From the NCBI GenBank assembly GCA_023666265.1, contig JAMPCH010000028.1:1-37223 (forward strand): a stretch of 37,223 nt of DNA. The letters run 5' to 3'. Below, piece after piece: positions 21,387 to 30,069 of this stretch; within the stretch, counting starts at the first letter, position 1; every line of letters starts with the position of its first letter. The position numbers and the translations under genes were made by a program. This DNA comes from Roseburia sp. (lineage in GTDB: Bacteria > Bacillota > Clostridia > Oscillospirales > Ruminococcaceae). The notes under the pieces were generated by a model that searched no databases, was not told where the DNA came from, and saw only the letters and a list, made by a program, of their open reading frames with translations.

Positions 21387-22598
21387 ATGAAAAAAATAGC
21401 GGTTTTGGGCTATGGGACGGTCGGCTCGGGAACGGTCGAGGTATTTTATAAAAACAAAAAGGCGCTCGAGGAAAAAGCGGGCGAGGAGATGGACATCAAG
21501 TATATCCTCGACGTCCGCGACTTCCCCGACAGCCCCTACGCCGATAAATTCACCAAGAGCTTTGACGAGATCGTCGGCGACCCCGAGGTCGCGGTCTGTG
21601 CCGAGGTGATCGGGGGACTCAAATTCTCTTACCCCTATGTTAAGGCGCTCCTCGAGGCGGGGAAAAGCGTCGTCACCTCGAATAAAGAGCTCGTCGCCGA
21701 GAAGGGCGCGGAGCTTTTAAGGATCGCGCGGGAAAAAGACGTGAGCTTCTTTTTTGAGGCGAGCGTCGGCGGCGGTATCCCGATCATCCGCTCGCTTAAT
21801 CAATGCCTCTCGGCGAATCGGATCGACGGGATCGCGGGGATCTTAAACGGGACGACGAATTTTATCCTCACAAAGATGATCCGCGAGGGAATGGGCTTTA
21901 ATGAGGCGTTAAAGCTCGCCCAAGAGCTCGGCTACGCCGAACGCGACCCCTCGGCGGACGTCGAGGGTCACGATACCTGTCGTAAGATCTGTATCTTAGC
22001 GTCGCTCGCCTTTGGGCGTCACGTTTATCCCGAGGGCGTCCATACCGAGGGGATCACGGCGATCACCCTCGCCGACGTTCGCTATTGTGAGAGCGCGAAC
22101 GCGGTCATCAAGCTCATCGGCTTTACTTATGAGAAGGACGGGCGCGTCGCGGTCATGACCTGTCCCGCCGTCATTCGCGGCGAGAGCCAGCTCGCGGGGG
22201 TCAACGACGTATTCAACGCCGTCCTCGTGAAGGGCGACGCGACCGGCGACGTCGTATTTTATGGGAAGGGAGCGGGGAAGCTCCCGACCGCGAGCGCGGT
22301 CGTCTCGGACGTCGTCGCGGCGATCAAGGCGCGGGGCGCGTCGACCTCGATGTATTGGGAGGACGCGGGGCGCGACATCCTCCTCCCCGAGCGCGAGATC
22401 GTGATGCGCCGCTATGTCCGCGCCGAAGCCGATCCGGCGGCGGCGAAGGCGCTCTTTGGCGAGGTTCGCTTTTTAACGCGCGAAGGCGCGCCCGAGGGCG
22501 AGATCGCCTTCCTGACCGGCGAACTGGGCGAGGAGGACTTCGCGCGGAAGGCGGAGAAGATCAAGGTATTAAGCGCGATCCGCGTTTTAAACGATTAG
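21387..22598 (+). CDS. hom: Homoserine dehydrogenase
   Basis: This 403-residue enzyme reduces aspartate semialdehyde to homoserine, the branch toward threonine and methionine. The N-terminal Rossmann motif is GYGTVGSG (residues 8-15), followed by VTSNKELVAEKG, ASVGGGIPIIRSL, GILNGTTNFIL and ERDPSADVEGHDTCRK, all diagnostic. A C-terminal extension of about 80 residues has an ACT-like pattern that would allow feedback control by threonine. The start at 21387 has AAAGGA 12 bases upstream. It stands at the head of the pyrH-polC cluster with only 66 bases before pyrH, so transcription may continue into pyrH. Confidence 0.96.
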   Translation: MKKIAVLGYGTVGSGTVEVFYKNKKALEEKAGEEMDIKYILDVRDFPDSPYADKFTKSFDEIVGDPEVAVCAEVIGGLKFSYPYVKALLEAGKSVVTSNKELVAEKGAELLRIAREKDVSFFFEASVGGGIPIIRSLNQCLSANRIDGIAGILNGTTNFILTKMIREGMGFNEALKLAQELGYAERDPSADVEGHDTCRKICILASLAFGRHVYPEGVHTEGITAITLADVRYCESANAVIKLIGFTYEKDGRVAVMTCPAVIRGESQLAGVNDVFNAVLVKGDATGDVVFYGKGAGKLPTASAVVSDVVAAIKARGASTSMYWEDAGRDILLPEREIVMRRYVRAEADPAAAKALFGEVRFLTREGAPEGEIAFLTGELGEEDFARKAEKIKVLSAIRVLND

Positions 22599-22664
22599 GC
22601 GAAATAAGGGCGAGCGGGTTTTCGCCGAGGCGCGGACCTTCTCAAAAAAGGAAAGGAAACGGAT

Positions 22665-23378
22665 ATGGGGACAAAGTATAAGCGCGTTCTTTTAAAATTG
22701 AGCGGCGAAGCGCTCGCCGGGGAAAAACAGACGGGGATCGACATCCCGACCGTCGAGCGCATTTGCGCGAGCGTTAAAAAATGCGCGGACGCGGGGGTAC
22801 AGATCGGGATCGTCGTCGGCGGCGGGAATTTTTGGCGCGGGCGGACGAGCGAGCATATGGATCGCGTCACGGCGGATCATATCGGGATGCTCGCGACGAC
22901 GATGAACGCCCTCGCGGTCGGCGATACGCTGAAGGGTCTCGGCTGCGCCGTAAGGGTACAGGCGGCGATCGCGATGAACGCGATCTGTGAGCCGTATATC
23001 CGCGAAAAGGCGGTCAGGAACCTTGAAAAGGGTCGGATCATGGTCTTTGGCTGCGGGACGGGGAGTCCCTTCTTCTCGACCGATTCGGCGGCGGCGCTCC
23101 GCGCGGTCGAGATCGGCGCCGAGATCGTCTTAAAGGCGACGATGGTCGACGGCGTTTATGATAAAGACCCCTTAAAATTTGACGACGCGGTGAAGTACGA
23201 GACCCTCCGCCATAAGGACATCCTCGTGAACGGCTTACGCGTCCTCGACGGGACGGCGGCGGCGCTTTGTACCGAGAATAATATCCCGATCATCGTCTTT
23301 GACCTGAGCCGCCCGGATAATATCTATGACGCGGTCATGGGCGAGAAGATCGGGACGCTCGTCACGACACAGGGCTAA
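22665..23378 (+). CDS. pyrH: UMP kinase
   Basis: This 237-residue amino-acid-kinase-fold enzyme phosphorylates UMP to UDP. It has YKRVLLKLSGEAL at the N-terminus, VVGGGNFWRG, DHIGMLATTMNALA, GTGSPFFSTDSAAALRA and the VDGVYDKDP segment. AAAGGA lies 10 bases before the ATG. It heads the conserved pyrH-frr-uppS-cdsA-dxr-rseP order. Confidence 0.97.
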   Translation: MGTKYKRVLLKLSGEALAGEKQTGIDIPTVERICASVKKCADAGVQIGIVVGGGNFWRGRTSEHMDRVTADHIGMLATTMNALAVGDTLKGLGCAVRVQAAIAMNAICEPYIREKAVRNLEKGRIMVFGCGTGSPFFSTDSAAALRAVEIGAEIVLKATMVDGVYDKDPLKFDDAVKYETLRHKDILVNGLRVLDGTAAALCTENNIPIIVFDLSRPDNIYDAVMGEKIGTLVTTQG

Positions 23379-23430
23379 ACGGATCGGAAAAACGCCGCAA
23401 AAGAATTGTCGGCGCAGAAAGGAAAACGAT

Positions 23431-23985
23431 ATGAAGGAAGTATTTAACCAGACCGAGCAGAAAATGGAAAAATGTATCAAGTCGCTCGAGAACGAATTTT
23501 CGACGATCCGCGCGGGGCGGGCGAACCCCGCGATCCTCGATAAGATCCAAGTCGACTATTACGGCGTACCGACCGCGATTAACGCCATGGCGGCGGTCTC
23601 GGTCTCTGAGGCGCGTATCCTCTTGATCCAGCCTTGGGACGCGAGCTCGCTCAAAGCGATCGAAAAAGCGATCATCGCGAGCGACGTCGGGATCACCCCG
23701 ACCAACGACGGGAAGGCGCTTCGCCTTGTCTTTCCCCAGCTCACCGAGGAGCGGAGGAAGGAGCTGTCGAAGCAGGTCAAAAAGTACGGCGAAGAGGCGA
23801 AGGTCACGGTAAGGAACTGTCGCCGCGACGCGATGGATAAGTTTAAGGCGATGAAAAAGAACAGCGAGATCACCGAGGACGACGTAAAGGACTGTGAAAA
23901 AAAGATCCAGACCCTCACGGATAAGTACTGCGATAAGATCGACGCGGTCTGCGCCGAGAAGGAGAAGGAGATCATGAAGGTTTGA
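23431..23985 (+). CDS. frr: Ribosome recycling factor
   Basis: The 184-residue product (ATG at 23431, AAAGGA 8 bases upstream) splits the post-termination ribosome together with EF-G. The N-terminus MKEVFNQTEQKMEKCI, the TIRAGRANPAILDKI motif near residue 25 and the LTEERRKELSKQVKK stretch are typical. Length is normal. It follows pyrH by 52 bases. Confidence 0.97.
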   Translation: MKEVFNQTEQKMEKCIKSLENEFSTIRAGRANPAILDKIQVDYYGVPTAINAMAAVSVSEARILLIQPWDASSLKAIEKAIIASDVGITPTNDGKALRLVFPQLTEERRKELSKQVKKYGEEAKVTVRNCRRDAMDKFKAMKKNSEITEDDVKDCEKKIQTLTDKYCDKIDAVCAEKEKEIMKV

Positions 23986-24059
23986 GCGAAACCGCACTAT
24001 CGACCCTAAACTTTCGGATTTAAGCAGGAATTATGACAGTCGTACCCGTGTTCAACAAT

Positions 24060-24270
24060 CTTGTGGCTTAGCGCACCCGATCTTAACAATCTCACGACCT
24101 GACAGCCGCAGAGTTGAAATTAGCGGAAAAGTAGCAATGGGTATAAAGGATTCCAAAGGAAATTATTTCCTTTGGCAGGGGTCCGGGGACAGCGTCCCCG
24201 GCAAATATATTATTCTTTTTCATCTCTTTCGTTCTCTCTTTTATTCTCATCTCATTCTCAAAAAAAACGG
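24060..24270. repeat. Palindromic family, single right arm
   Basis: Core complement CTCACGACCTGACAGCCGC (24091-24109), a 43-base linker with CAATGGGTATAAAGG, a 23-base hairpin CCAAAGGA/TCCTTTGG (24153-24175), a GGGGACAGCGTCCCC hairpin and a TCTC/ATTCTC tail. Same order and spacing as the right arm at 16997-17155. It lies between frr and uppS, a pair that is usually tightly spaced. Confidence 0.8.
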
Positions 24271-24278
24271 AGGCAGAT

Positions 24279-24974
24279 ATGGCGGAAAAACCGAAGCTTC
24301 CCCGACACGTCGGGATCATCATGGACGGGAACGGTCGCTGGGCGAAAAAGCGGGGTCTCCCGCGCACGGCGGGGCATGTCCAAGGGGCGAAGGCTTTTCG
24401 CGAATGTGTGGAGAACTGTCGTCGGGCGGGGATCGAGGTCGTGACTTTTTACGCCTTCTCGACCGAGAACTGGAAGCGCCCGAAGGCGGAGGTCGACGCG
24501 ATCATGCGCCTATTCGGTCAGTATCTCGACGAGGCGATGACGATGACCGACGAGGACGCGCGCTTTTTATTCCTCGGCGACCCGTCGGCTCTACCCGAGG
24601 GGCTTCAAAAAAAGATCGAGACCGTGACCGACGCGTCCGCCGACCATACGGGGATCACCTGTTGTATCGCGGTCAACTACGGCGGGCGGGACGAGATCGT
24701 CCGCGCCGTAAGGGCGACCGTCGGCGAGGGGCTAACGCCCGAGGAGATCGACGAGGCGGCGCTCTCCGCGCGGCTCGATACGCGCGGACTTCCCGAGGTC
24801 GACCTTATTATCCGCCCGAGCGGCGAGCGGCGGCTTTCGAACTTCCTCATTTGGCAGGCGGCTTACGCCGAGTATGTCTTTATGGACGTGTTATGGCCGG
24901 ATTTCGGCGAAGCGGAGCTAAAGGCGGCGCTCGACGAATTTTCGCGCCGGGATCGGCGGTTCGGGGGCGTATAA
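24279..24974 (+). CDS. uppS: Undecaprenyl diphosphate synthase
   Basis: This 231-residue cis-prenyltransferase makes the C55 lipid carrier for peptidoglycan. It has HVGIIMDGNGRWAKKRG at the N-terminus (catalytic Asp16), FYAFSTENWKRP, and the C-terminal RPSGERRLSNFLIWQAAYAE. GGAGG lies 7 bases before the ATG. Its allylic substrate comes from the pathway that includes Dxr and IspG encoded downstream. Confidence 0.97.
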   Translation: MAEKPKLPRHVGIIMDGNGRWAKKRGLPRTAGHVQGAKAFRECVENCRRAGIEVVTFYAFSTENWKRPKAEVDAIMRLFGQYLDEAMTMTDEDARFLFLGDPSALPEGLQKKIETVTDASADHTGITCCIAVNYGGRDEIVRAVRATVGEGLTPEEIDEAALSARLDTRGLPEVDLIIRPSGERRLSNFLIWQAAYAEYVFMDVLWPDFGEAELKAALDEFSRRDRRFGGV

Positions 24975-25036
24975 GCTCTTTCTTTTTCGCCAAAAATACC
25001 CGATGAAGGTCACACCTTTGGAAAGGGAACATATTT

Positions 25037-25885
25037 ATGGTAAAACGGCTCATCACCGCGGCGATCGGGATCCCGATCGGGATCTTTGTCTTATATCTCA
25101 ATAATAAGGACCTTATGGCGGGGGTAACGGCGATCCTCTCGGTCGTCGCGGTCTATGAGATCCTCTCGGCGCGGAAATATATCGCGCATAAGGCGGTCGC
25201 GCTCACGGCGATGGTCTTTTCGTTCATTCTCCCGCTCGCGTTTTGTTACGATAAGATCCGAGGCGGGGTCGTGGTGATCGCGTTCCTCTTTTTGATGCTG
25301 ATGTTTTGCGCGATGCTCGTGAATCACAAAAACGTATCCTTTGAGGAGGTCGGGCTGGTCGCGCTCGCCGCGATCTGTATCCCCCTCTCGATCTCGACGC
25401 TCGCGTTTTTTATGTTTCGCTATGAGAAATACGGCGTTTTTTTCATCGTCTATACGCTCGTGACGACGTGGATGGCGGACGGCGGCGCGTATTTCGCGGG
25501 GACTTTTTTCGGGAAGCACAAGCTCGCCCCCGAAATCAGCCCCAAAAAGACGTGGGAGGGCTTTATCGGCGGCTTATTTTGCTCCGCGCTCTCGGGCGCG
25601 CTTTGTGGCTGGGGCTATGAGTTTTTGACGGCGTGGTTCGGGAAGGACGGCTTGACCTTTCAGACGAATACCCCGATCCTCGCGGCGACGGGCTTTTTCG
25701 TCGCTTGGGTCGGGCTTCTCGGCGACCTCTCGATGTCGCTCTTAAAGCGCCAGAGCGGGATCAAGGATTTCGGGAATCTCCTCCCCGGTCACGGCGGGAT
25801 CATGGATCGCTTTGACAGCGTGGTCTTTACCGCGCCCTTTGTCTATCTCGTCTTTCAGATCTTCTTCCCGATCAAGCCGATCTAA
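25037..25885 (+). CDS. cdsA: Phosphatidate cytidylyltransferase
   Basis: This 282-residue integral membrane enzyme makes CDP-diacylglycerol for phospholipid synthesis. Several membrane helices are visible (for example AAIGIPIGIFVLYL, VVVIAFLFLMLMFCAMLV). The C-terminal CdsA signature is present as LKRQSGIKDFGNLLPGHGG followed by IMDRFDS. AAAGGGAAC lies about 11 bases before the ATG. It is in the canonical position between uppS and dxr. Confidence 0.96.
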   Translation: MVKRLITAAIGIPIGIFVLYLNNKDLMAGVTAILSVVAVYEILSARKYIAHKAVALTAMVFSFILPLAFCYDKIRGGVVVIAFLFLMLMFCAMLVNHKNVSFEEVGLVALAAICIPLSISTLAFFMFRYEKYGVFFIVYTLVTTWMADGGAYFAGTFFGKHKLAPEISPKKTWEGFIGGLFCSALSGALCGWGYEFLTAWFGKDGLTFQTNTPILAATGFFVAWVGLLGDLSMSLLKRQSGIKDFGNLLPGHGGIMDRFDSVVFTAPFVYLVFQIFFPIKPI

Positions 25886-25960
25886 ACGATCTTGATGCTT
25901 TGATTTTTTGGGAAGGCGTGCGTTTCCGCCCGCGCGGCGCGGTATTTCATAAAAAGGGCT

Positions 25961-25996
25961 GAACGTCGGGCTGGCCGTCGAGCTTTCCCGACGTTC
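25961..25996 (+). promoter_or_regulatory. Hairpin in front of dxr
   Basis: GAACGTCGGG (25961-25970) pairs with CCCGACGTTC (25987-25996), followed by TTGGTTTT. It ends 14 bases before the dxr start and covers the place where a ribosome binding site would be expected. It may be an attenuator or weak terminator after cdsA. A TTTTGGGAAG copy lies just upstream (25906-25915). Confidence 0.55.
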
Positions 25997-26009
25997 TTGG
26001 TTTTATACT

Positions 26010-27164
26010 ATGACAAAAGAGATCACAATTTTAGGCTCTACCGGCTCGATCGGTACTCAGACGCTCGACGTCTGCCGCCTTCACGGCTACGGCGTTCGGG
26101 CGCTCTCCGCGCGGTCAAACGCCGCCCTTCTCGAAAGACAGGCGCGGGAGTTTCGCCCCTCCTCGGTCGCGATCGCGACCGAGGAGGGCTATCGCGAGCT
26201 AAAGCTTCGGCTCGCGGATACGGGGATCAAGGTATCCCTCGGCGAAGAGGGCTTACGCGAGATCGCCGCGCTCCCCGTCGATATGGTGGTCAACGCCGTC
26301 GTCGGAATGGTCGGGCTTCGCCCGACGCTCGCGGCGATCGAGGCGGGGAACGCGGTAGGGCTGGCGAATAAGGAAACGATGGTCGTCGGGGGCGAGCTCG
26401 TCACAAGGGCGGCGCGGGAGAGGAACGTCCCGATCCTCCCGATCGACAGCGAACATTCCGCGATCTTTCAGTCCCTCCTCGGGAGCGCGGGAAACAGGGT
26501 CGAAAAGATCCTCTTGACCGCCTCGGGCGGACCTTTTTTCGGCTATACCAAGGAGCGGTTAAGGAGCGTCACCCGCGAACAGGCGCTCACCCACCCGAAC
26601 TGGAGCATGGGACAAAAGATCACGACCGACAGCGCCACGCTCATGAATAAGGGCTTAGAGTTGATCGAGGCGGTTTGGTTTTTCGGCGTTCCTCCCGAGC
26701 GGGTCGAGGTGATCGTTCACCGCCAGAGTATCCTTCATTCGGCGGTCGAGTTTGAGGACGGCGCGGTCATCGGTCAGCTCGGCGTCCCCGATATGAAGAT
26801 CCCGATCCAATTCGCCCTCACCTATCCGAAGCGCTTGAAAAGCGCGTCAAAGCGTCTCTCGCTGACCGAGATCGGCTCGCTCACGTTTGAGGAAGCGGAC
26901 GAGGAGACCTTCCCCTGTCTCGCGCTCGCCAAAAAGGCGATCGCCGAGGGCGGGAACGCCCCCTGTATCCTCAACAGCGCGAACGAGGTGGCGGTCGCCG
27001 CGTTCCTGCGCGGCGAGCTTCCCTTTTATCGGATTGCCGAGGTCGTCGCCGCCGCCCTCGACCGCGTCCCGCGCACGGAAACACTCACCCTTCCTGTGAT
27101 CGCCGAGACCGACCGCGCTGCCCGCGAAGCGGCGGAGAGGGAGATACGGAAAGAGATTTTTTGA
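26010..27164 (+). CDS. dxr: 1-deoxy-D-xylulose 5-phosphate reductoisomerase
   Basis: This 384-residue enzyme catalyses the first committed step of the MEP isoprenoid pathway. It has an NADPH-binding GSTGSIGTQTLDV motif at residues 8-20, PIDSEHSAIFQ, ASGGPFFGY, WSMGQKITTDSATLMNKGLE and SANEVAVAAFL. The start fixes a canonical N-terminus, yet no Shine-Dalgarno sequence precedes it; a hairpin occupies that place. It belongs functionally with ispG downstream and feeds uppS. Confidence 0.97.
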   Translation: MTKEITILGSTGSIGTQTLDVCRLHGYGVRALSARSNAALLERQAREFRPSSVAIATEEGYRELKLRLADTGIKVSLGEEGLREIAALPVDMVVNAVVGMVGLRPTLAAIEAGNAVGLANKETMVVGGELVTRAARERNVPILPIDSEHSAIFQSLLGSAGNRVEKILLTASGGPFFGYTKERLRSVTREQALTHPNWSMGQKITTDSATLMNKGLELIEAVWFFGVPPERVEVIVHRQSILHSAVEFEDGAVIGQLGVPDMKIPIQFALTYPKRLKSASKRLSLTEIGSLTFEEADEETFPCLALAKKAIAEGGNAPCILNSANEVAVAAFLRGELPFYRIAEVVAAALDRVPRTETLTLPVIAETDRAAREAAEREIRKEIF

Positions 27165-27375
27165 GAGATTGAAAAGAGAATGAATGAGAGTGAATGAGAA
27201 TAAATGAGATTGAAAAAGATTTAAACAGGACAAAACTTACAGAATTTGAGAATAACGGAGGCAGGGGTTTCACCCCCGCACCCCCACCAAAGGGAATAAT
27301 TCCCTTTGGAATCCTTTATACCCATTGAGGATTTGTACAAGTTTCGGGTCTGCGGCTGTCAGGTCGTGAGTTTTG
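27160..27375. repeat. Palindromic family, single left arm (dxr-rseP gap)
   Basis: A GAGA/GAATGAATGAGAGTGAATGAG-like purine tract is followed by a GGGGTTTCACCCC hairpin, a 23-base hairpin CCAAAGGG/CCCTTTGG (27287-27309), a linker with AATCCTTTATACCCATTG, and the core GCGGCTGTCAGGTCGTGAG (27352-27370). Spacing from hairpin to core is 43 bases. From 27376 to 27608 I see no gene, only AT-rich sequence. Confidence 0.8.
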
Positions 27376-27638
27376 TGTTGAATAAAAACAATCGACGGAT
27401 AGACAGCATAACTCCGAATTTTCGGGATCGATACGTAAACGAGACAGAACACCGACTTTCGGTTGTAAAGCCGCGAGTTTTGCGAAGATTATCGTCGAAT
27501 GATAACGAGATAACGAAGATTTTATAGAGAAAGAAAGACGGAAGAAGATTTAGCGGGGCATTGAAATGCGAACGGTCGAACCATCACCGAGCGTGTCGCT
27601 GTGTACACCTTCCCAAAATAAAAGCAGAAAGGTTTTTT

Positions 27639-28721
27639 ATGGATATTGTCATTACGATACTCGTTTTTTTCGCCATCATCATTATCCACGAGCTGGGGCA
27701 TTTTACCGCAGCGCGGATCTTCGGTATGACGGTGGACGAATTCACGATCGGGATGGGTCCCCGGCTTTTCGCCAAGCGGGGGAAGAAGACGCTTTATTCC
27801 TTTCGTCTCCTCCCGATCGGGGGGGCGGTCTCGCTCGGCGAGGACCTCGAGACCGACGACCCGAACGCCTTCCGCAACAAGCCGGTATGGCAGCGTATGA
27901 TCGTCATCGTCGCGGGGGCGATCATGAACCTGATCCTCGGGCTGATCGTCTGTATCGTGAGCGTATCGCTCGCGGAGAATATCGCCACCACGCGGGTGAG
28001 CGCCTTTACGGCGGACGCGGTCTCGTCCGAGAAATTACAGCTCGGGGATCGGATCGTCGAGATGAACGGTATGAGTATCTGGACGACGATGGATATTTCG
28101 TATTGTCTCCAAAATTCCGCCGCAAAGGCGGACGAGGGCGACGAGCTTCTCGATCGGGCGGACGAGGGCGACGCGTTTCTCTATTTCGACATGGTCGTCG
28201 AGCGGGACGGGGCGCGGGTCGCGCTCTATGACGTTCCCTTCGTCTACGCGCGGGCGAGCGAGGAGCGCTCGGCGGGGATCGTGATCGACTTTATGGTACT
28301 CCCCGAGGAAAAAAACGCCGCGACGGTGCTGTCGGCGGGGTTTCGGACGGCGCTGACCGAGGGGCGGCTGATCTGGATCACGCTCCTCGACCTCGTCACG
28401 GGGACATACGGGATCAACGACCTCTCCGGTCCGATCGGGGTGGTGACGACGATGAGTACGGCATACCGCGTGATGAGTCTCAACGCGTTTTTGACGCTCG
28501 TCGCCTTTATCTCGATCAATATCGGAATCTTTAACCTCCTCCCGATCCCGGCGCTCGACGGGGCGCGGTTCCTCTTCCTCCTAATTGAGGCGATCCGGCG
28601 AAAGCCGCTCCCCGCCGAGAAGGAGGGAATGGTGCATTTTATCGGCTTCGCGGCGTTGATGCTCTTGATGCTGATCGTGACGTTTCAGGATCTCGCCCGG
28701 CTCTTTACGGGCGGGACGTAA
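27639..28721 (+). CDS. rseP: Site-2 protease RseP/RasP family
   Basis: The 360-residue intramembrane zinc metalloprotease cleaves anti-sigma factors and leftover signal peptides. The ATG at 27639 has AGAAAGG 6 bases upstream; a longer open frame upstream lacks this. The first membrane helix contains the zinc motif HELGH (residues 17-21). A PDZ domain (about 110-215) follows, and the third zinc ligand region NLLPIPALDGARF is near residue 304 in another membrane helix. It sits after dxr as in other Firmicutes. Confidence 0.95.
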   Translation: MDIVITILVFFAIIIIHELGHFTAARIFGMTVDEFTIGMGPRLFAKRGKKTLYSFRLLPIGGAVSLGEDLETDDPNAFRNKPVWQRMIVIVAGAIMNLILGLIVCIVSVSLAENIATTRVSAFTADAVSSEKLQLGDRIVEMNGMSIWTTMDISYCLQNSAAKADEGDELLDRADEGDAFLYFDMVVERDGARVALYDVPFVYARASEERSAGIVIDFMVLPEEKNAATVLSAGFRTALTEGRLIWITLLDLVTGTYGINDLSGPIGVVTTMSTAYRVMSLNAFLTLVAFISINIGIFNLLPIPALDGARFLFLLIEAIRRKPLPAEKEGMVHFIGFAALMLLMLIVTFQDLARLFTGGT

Positions 28722-28729
28722 GACGCAAA

Positions 28730-28866
28730 GAGAGAAGAAAAGAATGAACGGAGAGGGGGCTTTGCCCCCTTATCCCCCCACCAAAGGGAATAATTCCCTT
28801 TGGAATCCTTTTAACCCATTGTAAGCCTTACTAATTTCAACCTTGCGGCTGTCAGGTCGTGGGTGA
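28730..28866. repeat. Palindromic family, single left arm (rseP-ispG gap)
   Basis: A GAGAGAAGAAAAGAATG purine tract, a GGGGGCTTTGCCCCC hairpin, a 23-base hairpin (28781-28803), linker AATCCTTTTAACCCATTGTA, and the core GCGGCTGTCAGGTCGTG (28845-28861). Hairpin-to-core spacing is 42 bases, matching the other copies. Confidence 0.82.
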
Positions 28867-29004
28867 TGACAAAATGAACGTTCGTTCTCTTGAGGCTTAT
28901 CAAAAGGTTACAATTTTTCTTTTTTATTTTGGGAAGTTTGCTTTCCGCGCCGGGCGGGTCTTGTCCGGGGCGGATAGCGCGGTAAAACGGGGAGGGTTAC
29001 GGTT

Positions 29005-30069
29005 TTGGAAAAGCGAAAACAGGTTCGTCTCGGCGGGCTTACCTTCGGCGACGGGCATATTTATATCCAGTCTATGTTAAATCGGCGGGCGGAGGACGTC
29101 GCGGGGAATATCGAACAGGCGATAGCGCTCGAAAAAGCGGGCTGTGAGATCGTCCGAGCGGCGATCCCTCGGCGCGAGGACGTTCGGCTGATCCCCGCGC
29201 TGAAGGAGAAAATATCGATCCCGCTCGTCGCGGACATCCACTTCGACTATAAGCTCGCGCTCGAGGCGGCGGCGGGGGGGGTCGATAAGATCAGGATCAA
29301 CCCCGGGAATATCGGCGGCGACGACCGCGTCAAGGCGGTCGCGGACGAATGTCGCCGCCGTAAGATCCCGATCAGGATCGGGGTAAACTCCGGCTCGCTC
29401 GAGAAAAGCGCGCTCGCGAAATACGGCGTGCCCGTCCCCGCCGCCTTTGTCGAGAGCGCGATGTATCACGTCCGCCTCCTCGAGAAATTTGACTTTGACG
29501 ACATCGTGATCTCGATCAAGTCCTCGGACGTTAAGACGACGATCGCGGCTTATCGCCTCCTCGCGGAGGAATGTCGCTATCCGCTCCATGTCGGGGTGAC
29601 CGAGTCGGGGACGGAGCGAATGGGGCTGATCAAGTCCTCGGTCGGGATCGGCTCGCTTCTTTGCGACGGGATCGGCGATACGATCCGCGTCTCGCTGACC
29701 GCCGACCCGATCCGCGAAATTTACGCGGCGCGGGATCTTTTAAAGGCGATCGGGCTCGGCGAGGGGGTCGACATCGTCTCTTGTCCGACCTGTGGGCGAA
29801 CAAGGATCGACCTCATCGCGCTCGCGGGGAAGGTCGAGGCGGCGACGCGTGGGATCAAAAAGCCGCTCAAGATCGCGGTCATGGGCTGCGCCGTCAACGG
29901 ACCGGGCGAGGCGAAGGAAGCCGATCTCGGCGTCGCGGGCGGCGACGGCGAGGGGCTGATCTTTAAAAAAGGCGAAATTTTAAGGAAAGTCCCCGAGGAG
30001 CGGATCGTCGAGGAGCTGTTAAAGGAAATCGAAGCGTTAGAGTTGGAGGAAGAAAGTGCCGAAGTTTAA
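29005..30069 (+). CDS. ispG: 4-hydroxy-3-methylbut-2-enyl diphosphate synthase
   Basis: This 354-residue iron-sulfur enzyme is the penultimate step of the MEP pathway. It has IYIQSMLN near the N-terminus, the barrel segments PLVADIHFDYKLAL and KIRINPGNIG, and the [4Fe-4S] ligands in CPTCGRT and GCAVNGPGEAKEADLG near the C-terminus. The start is TTG at 29005 with GGAGGG 7 bases upstream. It overlaps polC by 14 bases. In Bacillus the equivalent slot holds proS; ispG here is the usual Clostridia variant. Confidence 0.96.
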   Translation: MEKRKQVRLGGLTFGDGHIYIQSMLNRRAEDVAGNIEQAIALEKAGCEIVRAAIPRREDVRLIPALKEKISIPLVADIHFDYKLALEAAAGGVDKIRINPGNIGGDDRVKAVADECRRRKIPIRIGVNSGSLEKSALAKYGVPVPAAFVESAMYHVRLLEKFDFDDIVISIKSSDVKTTIAAYRLLAEECRYPLHVGVTESGTERMGLIKSSVGIGSLLCDGIGDTIRVSLTADPIREIYAARDLLKAIGLGEGVDIVSCPTCGRTRIDLIALAGKVEAATRGIKKPLKIAVMGCAVNGPGEAKEADLGVAGGDGEGLIFKKGEILRKVPEERIVEELLKEIEALELEEESAEV

